A stretch of DNA of 64,000 nucleotides. Source: Methylophilales bacterium LSUCC0135. GTDB lineage: Bacteria; Pseudomonadota; Gammaproteobacteria; Burkholderiales; Methylophilaceae. The stretch is taken from the NCBI GenBank assembly GCA_001704575.1, contig MCAW01000001.1, forward strand, positions 266,486-330,485, read 5' to 3'. The notes beneath the pieces are model-generated. The model did not search any database. It was not told where the DNA came from and worked only from the letters and a program-made list of their open reading frames with translations. Below, in pieces: positions 17,780 to 27,487 of this stretch; position 1 is the stretch's first letter; every line of letters begins with the position of its first letter. The position numbers were made by a program, and so were the translations under genes.

Positions 17780-19137
17780 TGCTGACGATAGTTGCATTTC
17801 TGGTGACCTTAAGCGTGTTGATCGCCATACACGAATACGGCCATTTTCAGGTGGCCCGATGGTGTGGCGTCAAGGTGTTGCGTTTCTCGATTGGGTTCGG
17901 CAAGCCTTTGTTTCAGAAATCATTCGGCAAGGACAACACCGAGTTCGTGATCGCAGCCTTGCCTTTCGGCGGCTATGTCAAGATGCTGGATGAGCGCGAA
18001 GGTGAAATCGATGCAAGCGAAGACCGTGCGCGTGCGTTCAACCGTCAATCGGTCTGGAGACGTATTGCCATCGTTTCGGCCGGGCCGGCGGCCAATCTGC
18101 TGCTGGCAATTTTTCTATATTGGATATTGTTCATGCACGGCGTCATGGGTATCAAGCCAATACTTGGCGAGATACAGCCAAACACGCCTGCAGCCCAAGC
18201 CAATCTTAAAGAGGGTGATTTCATACAGGCAATTGCCGGTGAATCAACAAGGACTTGGCAGGATGTCAGATGGCTGTTGCTGCAGGAATCGCTCAATGCC
18301 GAATCTGTGGAACTTGAAGTCATGGATCAGTCAGGCAGACTGCATTCATCGGCGCTCAGTCTGCAGAGCATAGGTCGTGATGATTACGAAAGCGATTTTC
18401 TGGACAAGCTTGGATTGAAACCCTACCAGCCGGAAGCGCCTGCCATCATAGGCGATCTGGTAGGCGGAGGGGCTGCTGAACTTTCCGGACTAAAGCCCGG
18501 AGACAAAGTCCTTTCAGCGGACGGCGAAACTGTTAACAATTGGGAACAGTTCGTAACTAGCATCCGCAAGAATCCGCAGAACAGAATTCATCTCATGATT
18601 CAGCGTGGTGAAGAATTGCTGGCACTGGCCATCACACCTGAGGGCGTCAATGAAGGGGGTATTCAGGTTGGGAAAATCGGTGCCATTAACCGTGTCGATG
18701 ACGCCATGCTGGAAACTTTCATGACCACCATCAGCTATGGTCCGCTGGAAGCCTTGGTGAAGGCTAGCGGCAAGACTTGGGAAACCTCGGTATTCAGCCT
18801 GAAAATGCTGGGCAGCATGATTACCGGTGATGTTTCCTGGAAAGGTGTCAGTGGCCCAGTCACGATAGCCAGCTATGCAGGACAAAGCGCACATATCGGC
18901 TGGAAAGCTTTTCTTGGATTTCTTGCCCTCATCAGCATCAGCCTCGGCGTCCTGAATCTGCTGCCTGTGCCTGTGTTGGATGGCGGTCATTTGATGTATT
19001 ATATGGTGGAAATTTTCAAGGGCAGCCCTGTTTCCGAAGCAGCGATGGAATTGGGCCAGCGTATAGGTCTGTTCTTGTTGGGGCTGCTGATGATTGTGGC
19101 ATTCTATAACGATATAAACCGGATTCTCACAGGCTGA
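17779..19137 (+). CDS. rseP: site-2 protease RseP
   Basis: RseP is an inner-membrane zinc metalloprotease that cleaves anti-sigma factors and signal-peptide remnants. The zinc motif HEYGH is at residues 18-22 in the first membrane segment, the second zinc-ligand motif is LPVPVLDGGH near the C-terminus, and two PDZ-like regions lie between (about 120-310). At 452 residues the length is normal. It begins 1 nt inside dxr and is followed by bamA after 5 bp, linking envelope stress sensing to outer-membrane assembly. Confidence 0.96.
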   Translation: MLTIVAFLVTLSVLIAIHEYGHFQVARWCGVKVLRFSIGFGKPLFQKSFGKDNTEFVIAALPFGGYVKMLDEREGEIDASEDRARAFNRQSVWRRIAIVSAGPAANLLLAIFLYWILFMHGVMGIKPILGEIQPNTPAAQANLKEGDFIQAIAGESTRTWQDVRWLLLQESLNAESVELEVMDQSGRLHSSALSLQSIGRDDYESDFLDKLGLKPYQPEAPAIIGDLVGGGAAELSGLKPGDKVLSADGETVNNWEQFVTSIRKNPQNRIHLMIQRGEELLALAITPEGVNEGGIQVGKIGAINRVDDAMLETFMTTISYGPLEALVKASGKTWETSVFSLKMLGSMITGDVSWKGVSGPVTIASYAGQSAHIGWKAFLGFLALISISLGVLNLLPVPVLDGGHLMYYMVEIFKGSPVSEAAMELGQRIGLFLLGLLMIVAFYNDINRILTG

Positions 19138-19142
19138 ACTTA

Positions 19143-21467
19143 ATGAAATTTGGCATCAAGCTCAACCACATACTGCCGTTCGTCATCAGTGCTTATGTTT
19201 CAAATGCCTGGGCCATAGAACCTTTCGTCGTCCAGGATATCCGCGTTGAAGGTATCCAGCGTACGGAGCCCGGCACGATATTCAATTACCTGCCGGTCAG
19301 AGTCGGTGAAACAATGGACGATGAAAAAGCCACCCAGGCCATCAAGTCGCTCTATGCCACCGGATTCTTCAAGGACGTGCGCATCGAGGTTGACAATAAT
19401 GTGCTGGTGGTTTTGGTGCAGGAGCGTGCCGCCATTGCTGCCATCAGTTTCAATGGCAACAAATCATTCCCAAGCGACAAAATGCTGGAAGGCTTGAGCC
19501 AGATCGGCTTGTCGAATGGTCTGATTTTTGACCGTTCAATGCTGGATCGCGCCGAGCAGGAAATCAAACGCCAATATCTGGCCCAAGGCAAATACGCGGC
19601 TACCGTCAAAACCATCGTCAGTCCGCTGGAGCGTAATCGCGTCGCGATCCGCTTTGATATAGAAGAAGGTGCAGTCTCCAAGATACGCAGCATCAATATC
19701 GTCGGCAACAAGGATTTTACTGACGAGGTGCTGCTTGAACAGTTCAAGCTGACAACACCGAACTGGCTGAGCTGGTGGAACAAGGATGACCAGTATTCGA
19801 AGCAAAAGCTGACGGCCGACCTCGAAGCCTTGCGTTCTTTTTACATGAATCAGGGCTATCTTGAATTCAATGTCGACTCCACCCAGGTCTCCATCACCCC
19901 GGACAAGCGCGATATTTACATCACGGTGAATATTACCGAGGGCATGAAATATACCGTCAGCGAAATCAAGATGGCGGGGGAAATGTTGCTGGCGGAAGAT
20001 GAGGCGATGAGCTTGGTCAGTATCCAGGCTGGCGAGTTCTTCAACCGTGAAAAGGTAACGCAGTCAAGCAAGGCGATCAGTGACCGTCTCGGCAATGATG
20101 GCTATGCCTTTGCCAACGTCAACGCTGTTCCTGCGCTGGACAAGGAAAATCACACCGTAGCATTTACCTTTTTTGTCGACCCCGGCCGCAGGGTCTATGT
20201 CCGCCGCATCAATCTGACCGGCAACACACGCACCCGCGATGAAGTGCTGCGGCGCGAAATGCGTCAACTTGAATCGTCATGGTACGCAGCTGACAAGATC
20301 GATCGCTCGAAGCAGCGCTTGCAGCGCCTGCAATTCTTTGATGATGTCAACGTTGAAACACCAGCCGTCCCAGGTACAACCGATCAGGTTGATCTCAACA
20401 TCAACGTGACGGAAAGATCCACCGGCAGTGTCCAGTTCGGTGCCGGTTTGTCCAGCTCCGAAGGCGTGGTTTTCGGCATTACTGTCAACCAGAACAACTT
20501 CCTCGGTACCGGAAACCGCGTCAGTGCGCAAATTAATACCGGCGAAGTCAACAAGACCTATTCGCTGTCGTTTACTGACCCATACTTTACCCCTGATGGC
20601 ATCAGCCGCGGCTTCGATGTCTATCGCCGTGATGTCAATACACGCTCGCTCTCGACCGCGGCCTACGAGAGTTCATCCTATGGTGCCGGCATACGTTTCG
20701 GCATGCCGCTGAGTGAGGGGGCTTTTGTCAGTGCCGGCTTGACCTTTGACAACACGGCTATTGATTTAAGTGAAAACAGCTCGTTGCGATATCGGAATTA
20801 CTGTGGCGGACTTTCTTGTAGCAACAACAACCTGATGCTGAATCTGAGCTGGGCAAATGATACCCGAGACAATGTACTTTATCCGAAGAAGGGTAGCTAC
20901 CAGCGGGCAAGCTCCGAGATCGGCTTGCCAGGACTGGATCTTGAATATTACAAGCTGGAATACAAGCATTCCTGGTTCAAGCCGTTAAGCAAAAATATTA
21001 CGCTGATGCTGAACGGTGAAATTGGCTATGCTGACAGTTACGGCGACAAGGATTATCCGTTCTTCAAAAATTTCTATGCGGGTGGCGTGAATTCCGTGCG
21101 CGGCTATCAAACCAGCTCGATTGGACCGCGCTATGACGAGAACGGACGAGACTTCTCGGAAGGCGGTACAAAAAGATTTGTCGGTAGTGCAGAACTCTTT
21201 TTCCCGGTACCGGGCATGAAGGATTCAAGCCAGTTCAGACTGAGTGCATTTCTCGATGCGGGCACGGTGTGGGGGGAGGGAAGCACCGCGCTTTCAGATA
21301 AAGGATGCAATAACACGGCATCCGACTGCTTGCGATTTTCAACAGGACTCGGTGTGAGCTGGTATTCGCCGTTTGGACCGATCAAACTGGTATTCGCGAA
21401 AGCCCTCAATGAACAGGATGGCGATAAAACAGAGGCGCTACAATTCCAGTTGGGCACACAGTTCTAA
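19143..21467 (+). CDS. bamA: outer membrane protein assembly factor BamA
   Basis: BamA inserts beta-barrel proteins into the outer membrane. The 774-residue precursor has an N-terminal signal peptide ending near NAWA, five POTRA repeats across roughly residues 24-425 (seen as repeated G-N-x-x segments such as FNGNKSFPSDKM and LTGNTRTRDEVL), and a C-terminal 16-strand barrel with the loop 6 motif VRGYQ. The last residue is the outer-membrane-targeting Phe. It sits between rseP and skp, the conserved order. Confidence 0.97.
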   Translation: MKFGIKLNHILPFVISAYVSNAWAIEPFVVQDIRVEGIQRTEPGTIFNYLPVRVGETMDDEKATQAIKSLYATGFFKDVRIEVDNNVLVVLVQERAAIAAISFNGNKSFPSDKMLEGLSQIGLSNGLIFDRSMLDRAEQEIKRQYLAQGKYAATVKTIVSPLERNRVAIRFDIEEGAVSKIRSINIVGNKDFTDEVLLEQFKLTTPNWLSWWNKDDQYSKQKLTADLEALRSFYMNQGYLEFNVDSTQVSITPDKRDIYITVNITEGMKYTVSEIKMAGEMLLAEDEAMSLVSIQAGEFFNREKVTQSSKAISDRLGNDGYAFANVNAVPALDKENHTVAFTFFVDPGRRVYVRRINLTGNTRTRDEVLRREMRQLESSWYAADKIDRSKQRLQRLQFFDDVNVETPAVPGTTDQVDLNINVTERSTGSVQFGAGLSSSEGVVFGITVNQNNFLGTGNRVSAQINTGEVNKTYSLSFTDPYFTPDGISRGFDVYRRDVNTRSLSTAAYESSSYGAGIRFGMPLSEGAFVSAGLTFDNTAIDLSENSSLRYRNYCGGLSCSNNNLMLNLSWANDTRDNVLYPKKGSYQRASSEIGLPGLDLEYYKLEYKHSWFKPLSKNITLMLNGEIGYADSYGDKDYPFFKNFYAGGVNSVRGYQTSSIGPRYDENGRDFSEGGTKRFVGSAELFFPVPGMKDSSQFRLSAFLDAGTVWGEGSTALSDKGCNNTASDCLRFSTGLGVSWYSPFGPIKLVFAKALNEQDGDKTEALQFQLGTQF

Positions 21468-21519
21468 CTGCTCTGCTCAAAACTTTAGCATTAAATTGAC
21501 TTAAATCAGGAGAACCCAA

Positions 21520-22023
21520 TTGAACAAGTTTCTTAAATCCATGTTGGTCGCAGGTGTTTTTGCCTTTGCTGCACAGGCACAAGCAGCAGAGCTGAAGATT
21601 GGCTATGTCCAGGTAGACAAGATTTTGCAGGAGGCTCCGCAGACTGCAGAAACCGGTAAAAAACTTGAAAAAGAGTTCAGCCCACGTACTGCCGAGCTTG
21701 AGCGTCTGCAAAAACAGATCCGCGATATCGAGGCACAGCTTGACAAGGACAGCCTGACCATCTCGGAAACCGACCGCAAGAACAAGGAACGCGATGTGTC
21801 CAATCTCAAGATCGACTTCCAGCGCAAGCAACGCGAACTGCGCGAAGATATCAACATGCGCAAGAATGAAGAACTTGGCACGCTGCAAGATCGTATCAAC
21901 AAGGCAGTGACCACAGTTGCCGAGACTGAGGGTTACGATCTGGTGGTTTACGGCGGTGTTGCTTTCGCCAGCAAGAAAATCGACATTACCGACAAGGTGC
22001 TGAAAGCGCTTGGCAAGAAATAA
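21520..22023 (+). CDS. skp: periplasmic chaperone Skp (OmpH)
   Basis: Skp holds unfolded outer-membrane proteins in the periplasm before BAM. The 167-residue precursor has a signal peptide ([20 protein letters not shown], cleavage near QAQA-AE), the [10 protein letters not shown] strand, a long charged coiled-coil arm region (about 60-125) and a C-terminal [14 protein letters not shown] strand. The start is TTG with AGGAG (21508-21512) 7 nt upstream; no ATG fits. It lies between bamA and lpxD. Confidence 0.95.
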   Translation: MNKFLKSMLVAGVFAFAAQAQAAELKIGYVQVDKILQEAPQTAETGKKLEKEFSPRTAELERLQKQIRDIEAQLDKDSLTISETDRKNKERDVSNLKIDFQRKQRELREDINMRKNEELGTLQDRINKAVTTVAETEGYDLVVYGGVAFASKKIDITDKVLKALGKK

Positions 22024-22043
22024 GCACAGCTGAATCCTATTCT

Positions 22044-23099
22044 GTGACTCAAACTGGTTATTCGCTCGAAGATATTGTTGCTGAACTGGGTGGGGAGCTG
22101 GTGGGCGATGCCGACGTCAGGGTCTATCGCATGTCTTCACTTGCCCAGGCAGAGGCCGGGCATATTACTTTTGTCAGCAACCCGAAATATCTTTCACAGC
22201 TTGCCGCCACTCGCGCCAGCGCAGTGATCGTCGCGCCAGCAAGCAGGGATGCCACTGCAATCCCGAGGATTGTTACCGAAAATCCATACGCATACTTTGC
22301 CAGACTGTCCGGCCTGATGAACCCGGTTCCTGATGCGGTTGCCGGAATCCATGCAACTGCCGTGATTGACGATACAGCCAAGCTTGCGCCTGGTTGTTCG
22401 GTCGGTCCGCATGTTGTGATCGGCAAAAACGCAAAACTGGCAGAAAATGTCGTTATCGAAGCAGGTTCGGTCATTGGTGAAAACGTCAGCATCGGTACCG
22501 GCAGCAGAATCGCGGCAAACGTCGTTATTTACCATGACTGCATGATCGGCAACCATTGTGTGATATCTTCGGGAACAGTCATCGGTGCTGATGGTTTCGG
22601 CTATGCCGAAGAGAATCGTCAGTGGGTGAAGATTCCTCAAATCGGCCGGGTCGTCATCGAAGACCATGTCGAAATAGGCGCGAACACGACCATAGATCGC
22701 GGGGCACTCGATGATACTGTGATCGGGCAAGGAGCGAAGCTCGACAACCTGATCCAGATCGGACACAACTGCAGGATAGGGGCGCATACCGTGATAGCCG
22801 GCTGTGTCGGTATCGCAGGCAGCGCACGGATAGGAAAGCATTGTAAAATCGGTGGTGCAGCGATGATTCTGGGCCATCTGGAAATCGCCGATGATGTCAC
22901 GGTTTCACCGGGATCGATGATCACTCGGTCATTGAGTAAAGCCGATACCTATACGGCTTTGATGCCGTTCCAGCCGCATGATGAATGGCTCAGGACTGCT
23001 GCCAATGTCAGACGACTGGGCGAGATGGCTGATCGCATCAAACATCTCGAACGTTCGTTCGCAGAGATGCAGGATACACAGAAAAACAGTAAGAATTGA
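22044..23099 (+). CDS. lpxD: UDP-3-O-acylglucosamine N-acyltransferase LpxD
   Basis: LpxD adds the N-linked hydroxyacyl chain in lipid A synthesis. The 351-residue product has an N-terminal uridine-binding domain ([17 protein letters not shown]) followed by a left-handed beta-helix of hexapeptide repeats (I-G-x-x-x-x type) across about 100-280, and the catalytic-region motif [11 protein letters not shown]. It starts at GTG 22044; no strong Shine-Dalgarno is visible, so the start is less certain than the identity. Confidence 0.95.
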   Translation: MTQTGYSLEDIVAELGGELVGDADVRVYRMSSLAQAEAGHITFVSNPKYLSQLAATRASAVIVAPASRDATAIPRIVTENPYAYFARLSGLMNPVPDAVAGIHATAVIDDTAKLAPGCSVGPHVVIGKNAKLAENVVIEAGSVIGENVSIGTGSRIAANVVIYHDCMIGNHCVISSGTVIGADGFGYAEENRQWVKIPQIGRVVIEDHVEIGANTTIDRGALDDTVIGQGAKLDNLIQIGHNCRIGAHTVIAGCVGIAGSARIGKHCKIGGAAMILGHLEIADDVTVSPGSMITRSLSKADTYTALMPFQPHDEWLRTAANVRRLGEMADRIKHLERSFAEMQDTQKNSKN

Positions 23100-23108
23100 G
23101 GAAACAAG

Positions 23109-23573
23109 ATGTCAGAGCCATTAGAAACCAGCATGGATATCCATGAAATATTGAATCACCTTCCTCACCGCTATCCTTTTGTGTTGGTGGATCGTGTGGT
23201 CTCCTACGAAATTGGCAAGGAAATCACTGCCATCAAGAATGTGACCATCAACGAACCGTTTTTCCCGGGACATTTCCCCTATCATCCGGTCATGCCCGGT
23301 GTACTGATCATCGAGGCCATGGCGCAAGCTGCTGCCATTGTTTCCTTCAAGACCATGGACAGCAAGCCCAGCGACGACTCTGTCTACTATTTTGCCGGCA
23401 TTGACAAGGCACGTTTCAAGAAACCGGTTTCACCTGGAGATCAATTGGTGCTGAACGTGAAAATAGACCGGATTTTGCGCGGTATCTGGAAGTACTCCGG
23501 CCAGGCCACGGTAGACGGCAATGTGGTGGCTGAAGCGGAATTCATGTGCATACTGAAGGCGATCGAGAAATAA
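23109..23573 (+). CDS. fabZ: 3-hydroxyacyl-ACP dehydratase FabZ
   Basis: FabZ dehydrates hydroxyacyl-ACP in fatty acid elongation and competes with LpxA for hydroxymyristoyl-ACP. The 154-residue hot-dog protein has [13 protein letters not shown], the catalytic His in [15 protein letters not shown] and the catalytic Glu in [14 protein letters not shown] precedes the ATG; Met9 (MDIHEIL) is a second candidate. It lies between lpxD and lpxA, as usual. Confidence 0.97.
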   Translation: MSEPLETSMDIHEILNHLPHRYPFVLVDRVVSYEIGKEITAIKNVTINEPFFPGHFPYHPVMPGVLIIEAMAQAAAIVSFKTMDSKPSDDSVYYFAGIDKARFKKPVSPGDQLVLNVKIDRILRGIWKYSGQATVDGNVVAEAEFMCILKAIEK

Positions 23574-23601
23574 GTCATTACAACCCTCTGCAGAAGCCAG
23601 T

Positions 23602-24384
23602 ATGTCGCAACCACGTATTCACCCAACCGCCATTATTGATCCCCTAGCCGAACTGGACAGCAGCGTCGAGGTCGGCGCCTACACGACCATAGGGCCGCAT
23701 GTACGGATAGCCGCTGGTACAACAATTGGCAATCATGTTGTTATCAATGGCCCCACCTCGATAGGGAAAAACAATCACATCTTCCACTTTTCCTCTCTTG
23801 GCGAGGCTCCGCAGGACAAGAAATACCGGGATGAACCGACAATACTGGAAATCGGCGACGGCAACACCATTCGCGAATTCTGTACGTTCAATCGCGGCAC
23901 CATACAGGACAAGGGTGTCACCCGTATAGGCAACGACAACTGGGTGATGGCTTATGTCCACATCGCCCATGATTGCGACGTCGGCAACCATACCATCCTT
24001 GCCAACAACTCTTCCCTGGCAGGCCATGTGGAGATGAGTGATTACGCCATATTGGGCGGCTTCACGTTGGTCCACCAGTTCTGCAAAATCGGTGCGCATG
24101 TCATCACTGCCGTCGGATCGGTGGTATTCAAGGATATCCCGCCATACGTCACGGCAGCCGGATATGATGCGAAGCCGCACGGCATCAATGCCGAGGGCCT
24201 GAAGCGGCGCGGGTTCAGCCCGGATACCATTACGCAGATCAAACGTGCCTACAAGACGCTCTACCGTAACGGGCTCAGCCTGGAAGAAGCCAAGACAGAA
24301 CTGGCCAAACAGATTGGAATCTGCCCTGAAATTCAGCCCTTGGTGGATTTTTTGAGCGTCTCCACCCGCGGTATCGTTCGCTAG
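23602..24384 (+). CDS. lpxA: UDP-GlcNAc acyltransferase LpxA
   Basis: LpxA catalyses the first step of lipid A synthesis. The 260-residue protein is a hexapeptide-repeat beta-helix through about residue 190, with [21 protein letters not shown] at the start, the catalytic His region [12 protein letters not shown], and a helical C-terminus ([21 protein letters not shown]). It is one of four consecutive lipid A and fatty-acid genes. Confidence 0.97.
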   Translation: MSQPRIHPTAIIDPLAELDSSVEVGAYTTIGPHVRIAAGTTIGNHVVINGPTSIGKNNHIFHFSSLGEAPQDKKYRDEPTILEIGDGNTIREFCTFNRGTIQDKGVTRIGNDNWVMAYVHIAHDCDVGNHTILANNSSLAGHVEMSDYAILGGFTLVHQFCKIGAHVITAVGSVVFKDIPPYVTAAGYDAKPHGINAEGLKRRGFSPDTITQIKRAYKTLYRNGLSLEEAKTELAKQIGICPEIQPLVDFLSVSTRGIVR

Positions 24385-24396
24385 AAAGTTCTACCA

Positions 24397-25530
24397 ATGC
24401 CAACCATAGCGATTGTAGCTGGAGAAGCTTCAGGCGACCTGTTGGGTAGCCATCTGATACGGGCATTGAAAAAACGCAGGCCGGATATTGAGTTCGTCGG
24501 GATTGCCGGCCCGAAAATGCAGGCGGAAGGGGCAAAATCGCTGTTCCCGATGGAGCAGCTGTCAGTACGCGGCTATGTCGAAGTGCTGCGCCATTTACCC
24601 GGTTTGCTCAGCTTGCGTAAACAACTCAGACGTTATTTTCTGCAAACCCGTCCGGATTTGTTCATCGGCATCGATGCACCGGATTTCAACTTTGCGCTCG
24701 AACGTAGCCTCAAGAAAAAAGGCATTCCCACCATTCATTACGTCAGCCCGTCGATCTGGGCATGGCGCAAGGGACGCATCAAGAAAATCAAATCGGCTGT
24801 TTCGCACATGCTGGCACTTTTCCCGTTCGAGCCGGCAATTTATCAGGATGCGGGCATTCAGGTTAGCTATGTCGGTCATCCGCTGGCGGATATTCTGCCC
24901 ATCACGCCTGACATGCAGGCTGCCCGTGAAAGCCTAAAGCTGAGCCAAGATGCGCGTGTGATTGCGATGTTGCCGGGTAGCCGTCAAAGCGAAGTCAAGC
25001 AACTGGCCGACCTGTATGTCAAAACAGCCAGATTGATCGCAGAGCAACAGGCGGACACGGTATTCCTGGTACCGCTGGTGACGCGCGAAACGCGGGCGAT
25101 TTTTCAGGAAGCGATTTATGAAAACAATGCAGAAGACTTGCCCCTGCAGATATTGTTCGGTCATGCGCACATGGCAATGGAGGCCGCAGATGCCGTAATC
25201 GTGGCTTCCGGCACGGCCACACTGGAAGCGGCGCTGATCAAGCGACCGATGGTGATCACTTATCGCATGCCTGCCTTGAGCTGGTTTTTGCTCAAACGCA
25301 TGAATTATTTGCCTTATGTCGGATTGCCCAACATTCTGGCCGGACGTTTCGTCGTGCCCGAGCTTCTGCAGCATGACGCAACACCGGAAAAGCTCGCCGA
25401 CGCTACCTTGCGCATGATCAATGACGAAGCCTTGATGAAGGACATTCGTGAAGAATTCACGCGCATGCACCAACTTTTGCGTCAGAACACAGAAGAGAAG
25501 GCTGCTGATGCGATTCTGGCCATTCTGTAA
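24397..25530 (+). CDS. lpxB: lipid-A-disaccharide synthase LpxB
   Basis: LpxB is a GT19 glycosyltransferase that joins lipid X and UDP-diacylglucosamine. The 377-residue product starts MPTIAIVAGEASGDLLGSHL, with the family's SGD motif, and shows PSIWAWRKGRIKKI, the MLPGSRQSEVKQL hinge motif and VASGTATLEAAL. It follows lpxA by 12 bp. Confidence 0.97.
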   Translation: MPTIAIVAGEASGDLLGSHLIRALKKRRPDIEFVGIAGPKMQAEGAKSLFPMEQLSVRGYVEVLRHLPGLLSLRKQLRRYFLQTRPDLFIGIDAPDFNFALERSLKKKGIPTIHYVSPSIWAWRKGRIKKIKSAVSHMLALFPFEPAIYQDAGIQVSYVGHPLADILPITPDMQAARESLKLSQDARVIAMLPGSRQSEVKQLADLYVKTARLIAEQQADTVFLVPLVTRETRAIFQEAIYENNAEDLPLQILFGHAHMAMEAADAVIVASGTATLEAALIKRPMVITYRMPALSWFLLKRMNYLPYVGLPNILAGRFVVPELLQHDATPEKLADATLRMINDEALMKDIREEFTRMHQLLRQNTEEKAADAILAIL

Positions 25531-25542
25531 AGGCGTCGCGAA

Positions 25543-26130
25543 TTGTTGATCTGCGGTGTTGACGAAGCAGGCAGGGGGCCGTTGGCCGGGGCGGTATTTG
25601 CGGCAGCAGTGATATTGGACCCTGATCGCCCCATCGCGGGTTTGGCAGACTCCAAGAAACTCAGTGAAAAAAGACTCGATGCATTAGCGATCCAGATCAA
25701 GGCGCATGCGCTGGCCTGGGCTGTTTGCAGCAGCAGTGTTGAAGAGATTGATCAGATCAACATTCTTCAGGCCAGTTTGCTCGCAATGCGGCGTGCCATT
25801 GACAAGATGCGGCAACAATTTGGTATTGCACCAGATCTGGTTCAAATAGATGGCAACAAAACACCAGACATTGATTTGCCGTGCGAGGCCATTATCCAAG
25901 GCGATAGCAAAGTAGAGGCCATTTCCGCTGCTTCAATTCTCGCTAAAACAGCAAGAGATGCCGAACTATATGACCTTGATGCAAAATATCCCCAGTATGG
26001 ATTTGCCAGACACAAAGGCTATCCGACCCCTTATCATCTGGAGATGCTAAGCCTGTATGGCGTGTCATGCATACACCGGCGCAGCTATGCCCCGGTCAGA
26101 AAAATTCTCGAATCTGGCGGCGCTATCTGA
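25543..26130 (+). CDS. rnhB: ribonuclease HII
   Basis: RNase HII removes ribonucleotides embedded in DNA. The 195-residue product has the [14 protein letters not shown] motif with the first catalytic Asp and Glu, the DGN motif, and [21 protein letters not shown]. The start is TTG at 25543 (or the next codon), 12 bp after lpxB, with no strong Shine-Dalgarno. It is the last gene of the superoperon and is convergent with the haem protein gene. The dnaE often found next in related clusters is absent. Confidence 0.94.
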   Translation: MLICGVDEAGRGPLAGAVFAAAVILDPDRPIAGLADSKKLSEKRLDALAIQIKAHALAWAVCSSSVEEIDQINILQASLLAMRRAIDKMRQQFGIAPDLVQIDGNKTPDIDLPCEAIIQGDSKVEAISAASILAKTARDAELYDLDAKYPQYGFARHKGYPTPYHLEMLSLYGVSCIHRRSYAPVRKILESGGAI

Positions 26131-26728
26131 TTGCACGGCGGATTGAAACGGCACCGCGTATTTCACCGGTGCTGTAGCCGGTGGCGCGGTCTGCCGGATA
26201 TTCTTTTGCCAGCAGCGCCCGCACGTTATCGGCAATATTGTCCGGTTTACCATGACATTGCAGACAAACTTGCTGGGTTGGAATCGCCTTCATGTAATGC
26301 AGCCAGGCACCCTCGGCGTCCTTGTAGGCTTTGGTAATTTCCAGGCTTTTTGTATCGGCGTCGTTGCGCTGCTTTTCATCAAACTCAACCAGCATGGCGG
26401 TTTCTTCCGGGCCAGGCGTTCCCTGCAACTGATTGCGCGGCTTCAATGAAACCCGTTTTACTGTCTTGCCATCAACCGAGTACTTAAGCGCCAGTGCAGG
26501 GGCGATTTCCTTGCACACCTTGATTGCGCTCTCGGTACCGTTTGAATCCAGTTGTTGCTTCAAGGTACCGGCGAGTTGCTGCATGAACTCCTGTGCAGTC
26601 TTGCGGCTTTCTTCCGTAAATTTGGTGTGCAGGTCATCAGATGCCTGTACAACGGATATCGGTGTAATAGCAATGAGGCTGGAAATGCCGGCGACAGCCA
26701 GCATGATTTTAATTGTGGTATTTCTCAT
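26123..26728 (-). CDS. secreted c-type haem protein with DUF3365 (Tll0287-like) domain
   Basis: The 201-residue precursor starts [20 protein letters not shown], a signal peptide, then a helical domain and one CxxCH haem motif (CLQCHG) in the C-terminal half. The pattern, with haem site followed by an [20 protein letters not shown] tail, matches the DUF3365 haem-sensor family, where the domain often precedes signalling modules; here it stands alone. AAGGAG 6 nt upstream decides ATG 26728 over 26755. Its 3' end overlaps the rnhB 3' end by 8 nt (convergent). Function unknown; redox sensing or small electron carrier is possible. Confidence 0.85.
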   Translation of the reverse strand: MRNTTIKIMLAVAGISSLIAITPISVVQASDDLHTKFTEESRKTAQEFMQQLAGTLKQQLDSNGTESAIKVCKEIAPALALKYSVDGKTVKRVSLKPRNQLQGTPGPEETAMLVEFDEKQRNDADTKSLEITKAYKDAEGAWLHYMKAIPTQQVCLQCHGKPDNIADNVRALLAKEYPADRATGYSTGEIRGAVSIRRAIR

Positions 26729-26773
26729 GGCGTTCTCCTTCAATGGATACGCCAAATTTACCGCAGTTTGTAT

Positions 26774-27487
26774 TCAGGAGGCCAGTAGTAAAAATACGGT
26801 AGGCTGTTTGTGCAGGTCCGGCATGGCTGAAGCTCTCCATTCGCCGACAGACCTGGTCTGAATCCGCTCGCCATCAAGCGTGAGATTGGTCGCAACACAC
26901 AGTCTGGTATCCGCACGGCAGTGGGCAATCATGTCCTCGAACAAATGCTGGTTACGATATGGCGTTTCGATGAAAATCTGCGTTTCATCCAGTTTTGCCG
27001 ATCGCTGTTCGATTTCTTTCAGCTTCTCGATTCGTGCAGTTTTTTCTGCCGGTAAATAGCCAAGAAAGCTGAAACGCTGCCCATCGAGGCCCGAGGCAAT
27101 CAGCGCCAGCAGTATGGAAGATGGTCCTACCAGAGGCTTTACAACGATGCCGCGACGATGTGCCAAGGCAACAAGTCTGGCGCCCGGGTCGGCAATGCCG
27201 GGGCATCCGGCCTCAGACATCACTGCTACGTCACGGCCGACCAGCAAAGGTGCCAGCAATGCAGGAATATCCTGATCTGCGGTATGTTCGTTCAGTGTCA
27301 GCAGCTCAAGTTCCCGCACCGGTTTCAGGGGTTTGATACTGCTGAGAAACTGACGGGCGGACTTTTCGTTTTCGACAACAAAGGTGTCAAGTCTGCGCGC
27401 GAGATCAATAACAGTCTGCGGCAATACCAGCGATGCCTCGCCCGAACCCAGGGTGACCGGTAACAGATAAAGCGTTCCCTTCATCAA
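26774..27487 (-). CDS. RsmI-like tetrapyrrole-methylase family methyltransferase
   Basis: This SAM-dependent methyltransferase of 237 residues has the family's GTLYLLPVTLG start, the SEAGCPGIADPG loop, the PLVGPSSILLAL helix and IFIETPYRN. It belongs to the RsmI (16S rRNA C1402 2'-O-methyltransferase) superfamily but is shorter than canonical RsmI, which suggests a paralogue; the usual RsmI may be elsewhere. Its ATG overlaps the stop of the DUF4139 gene (ATGA). Exact substrate not determined. Confidence 0.8.
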   Translation of the reverse strand: MMKGTLYLLPVTLGSGEASLVLPQTVIDLARRLDTFVVENEKSARQFLSSIKPLKPVRELELLTLNEHTADQDIPALLAPLLVGRDVAVMSEAGCPGIADPGARLVALAHRRGIVVKPLVGPSSILLALIASGLDGQRFSFLGYLPAEKTARIEKLKEIEQRSAKLDETQIFIETPYRNQHLFEDMIAHCRADTRLCVATNLTLDGERIQTRSVGEWRASAMPDLHKQPTVFLLLAS

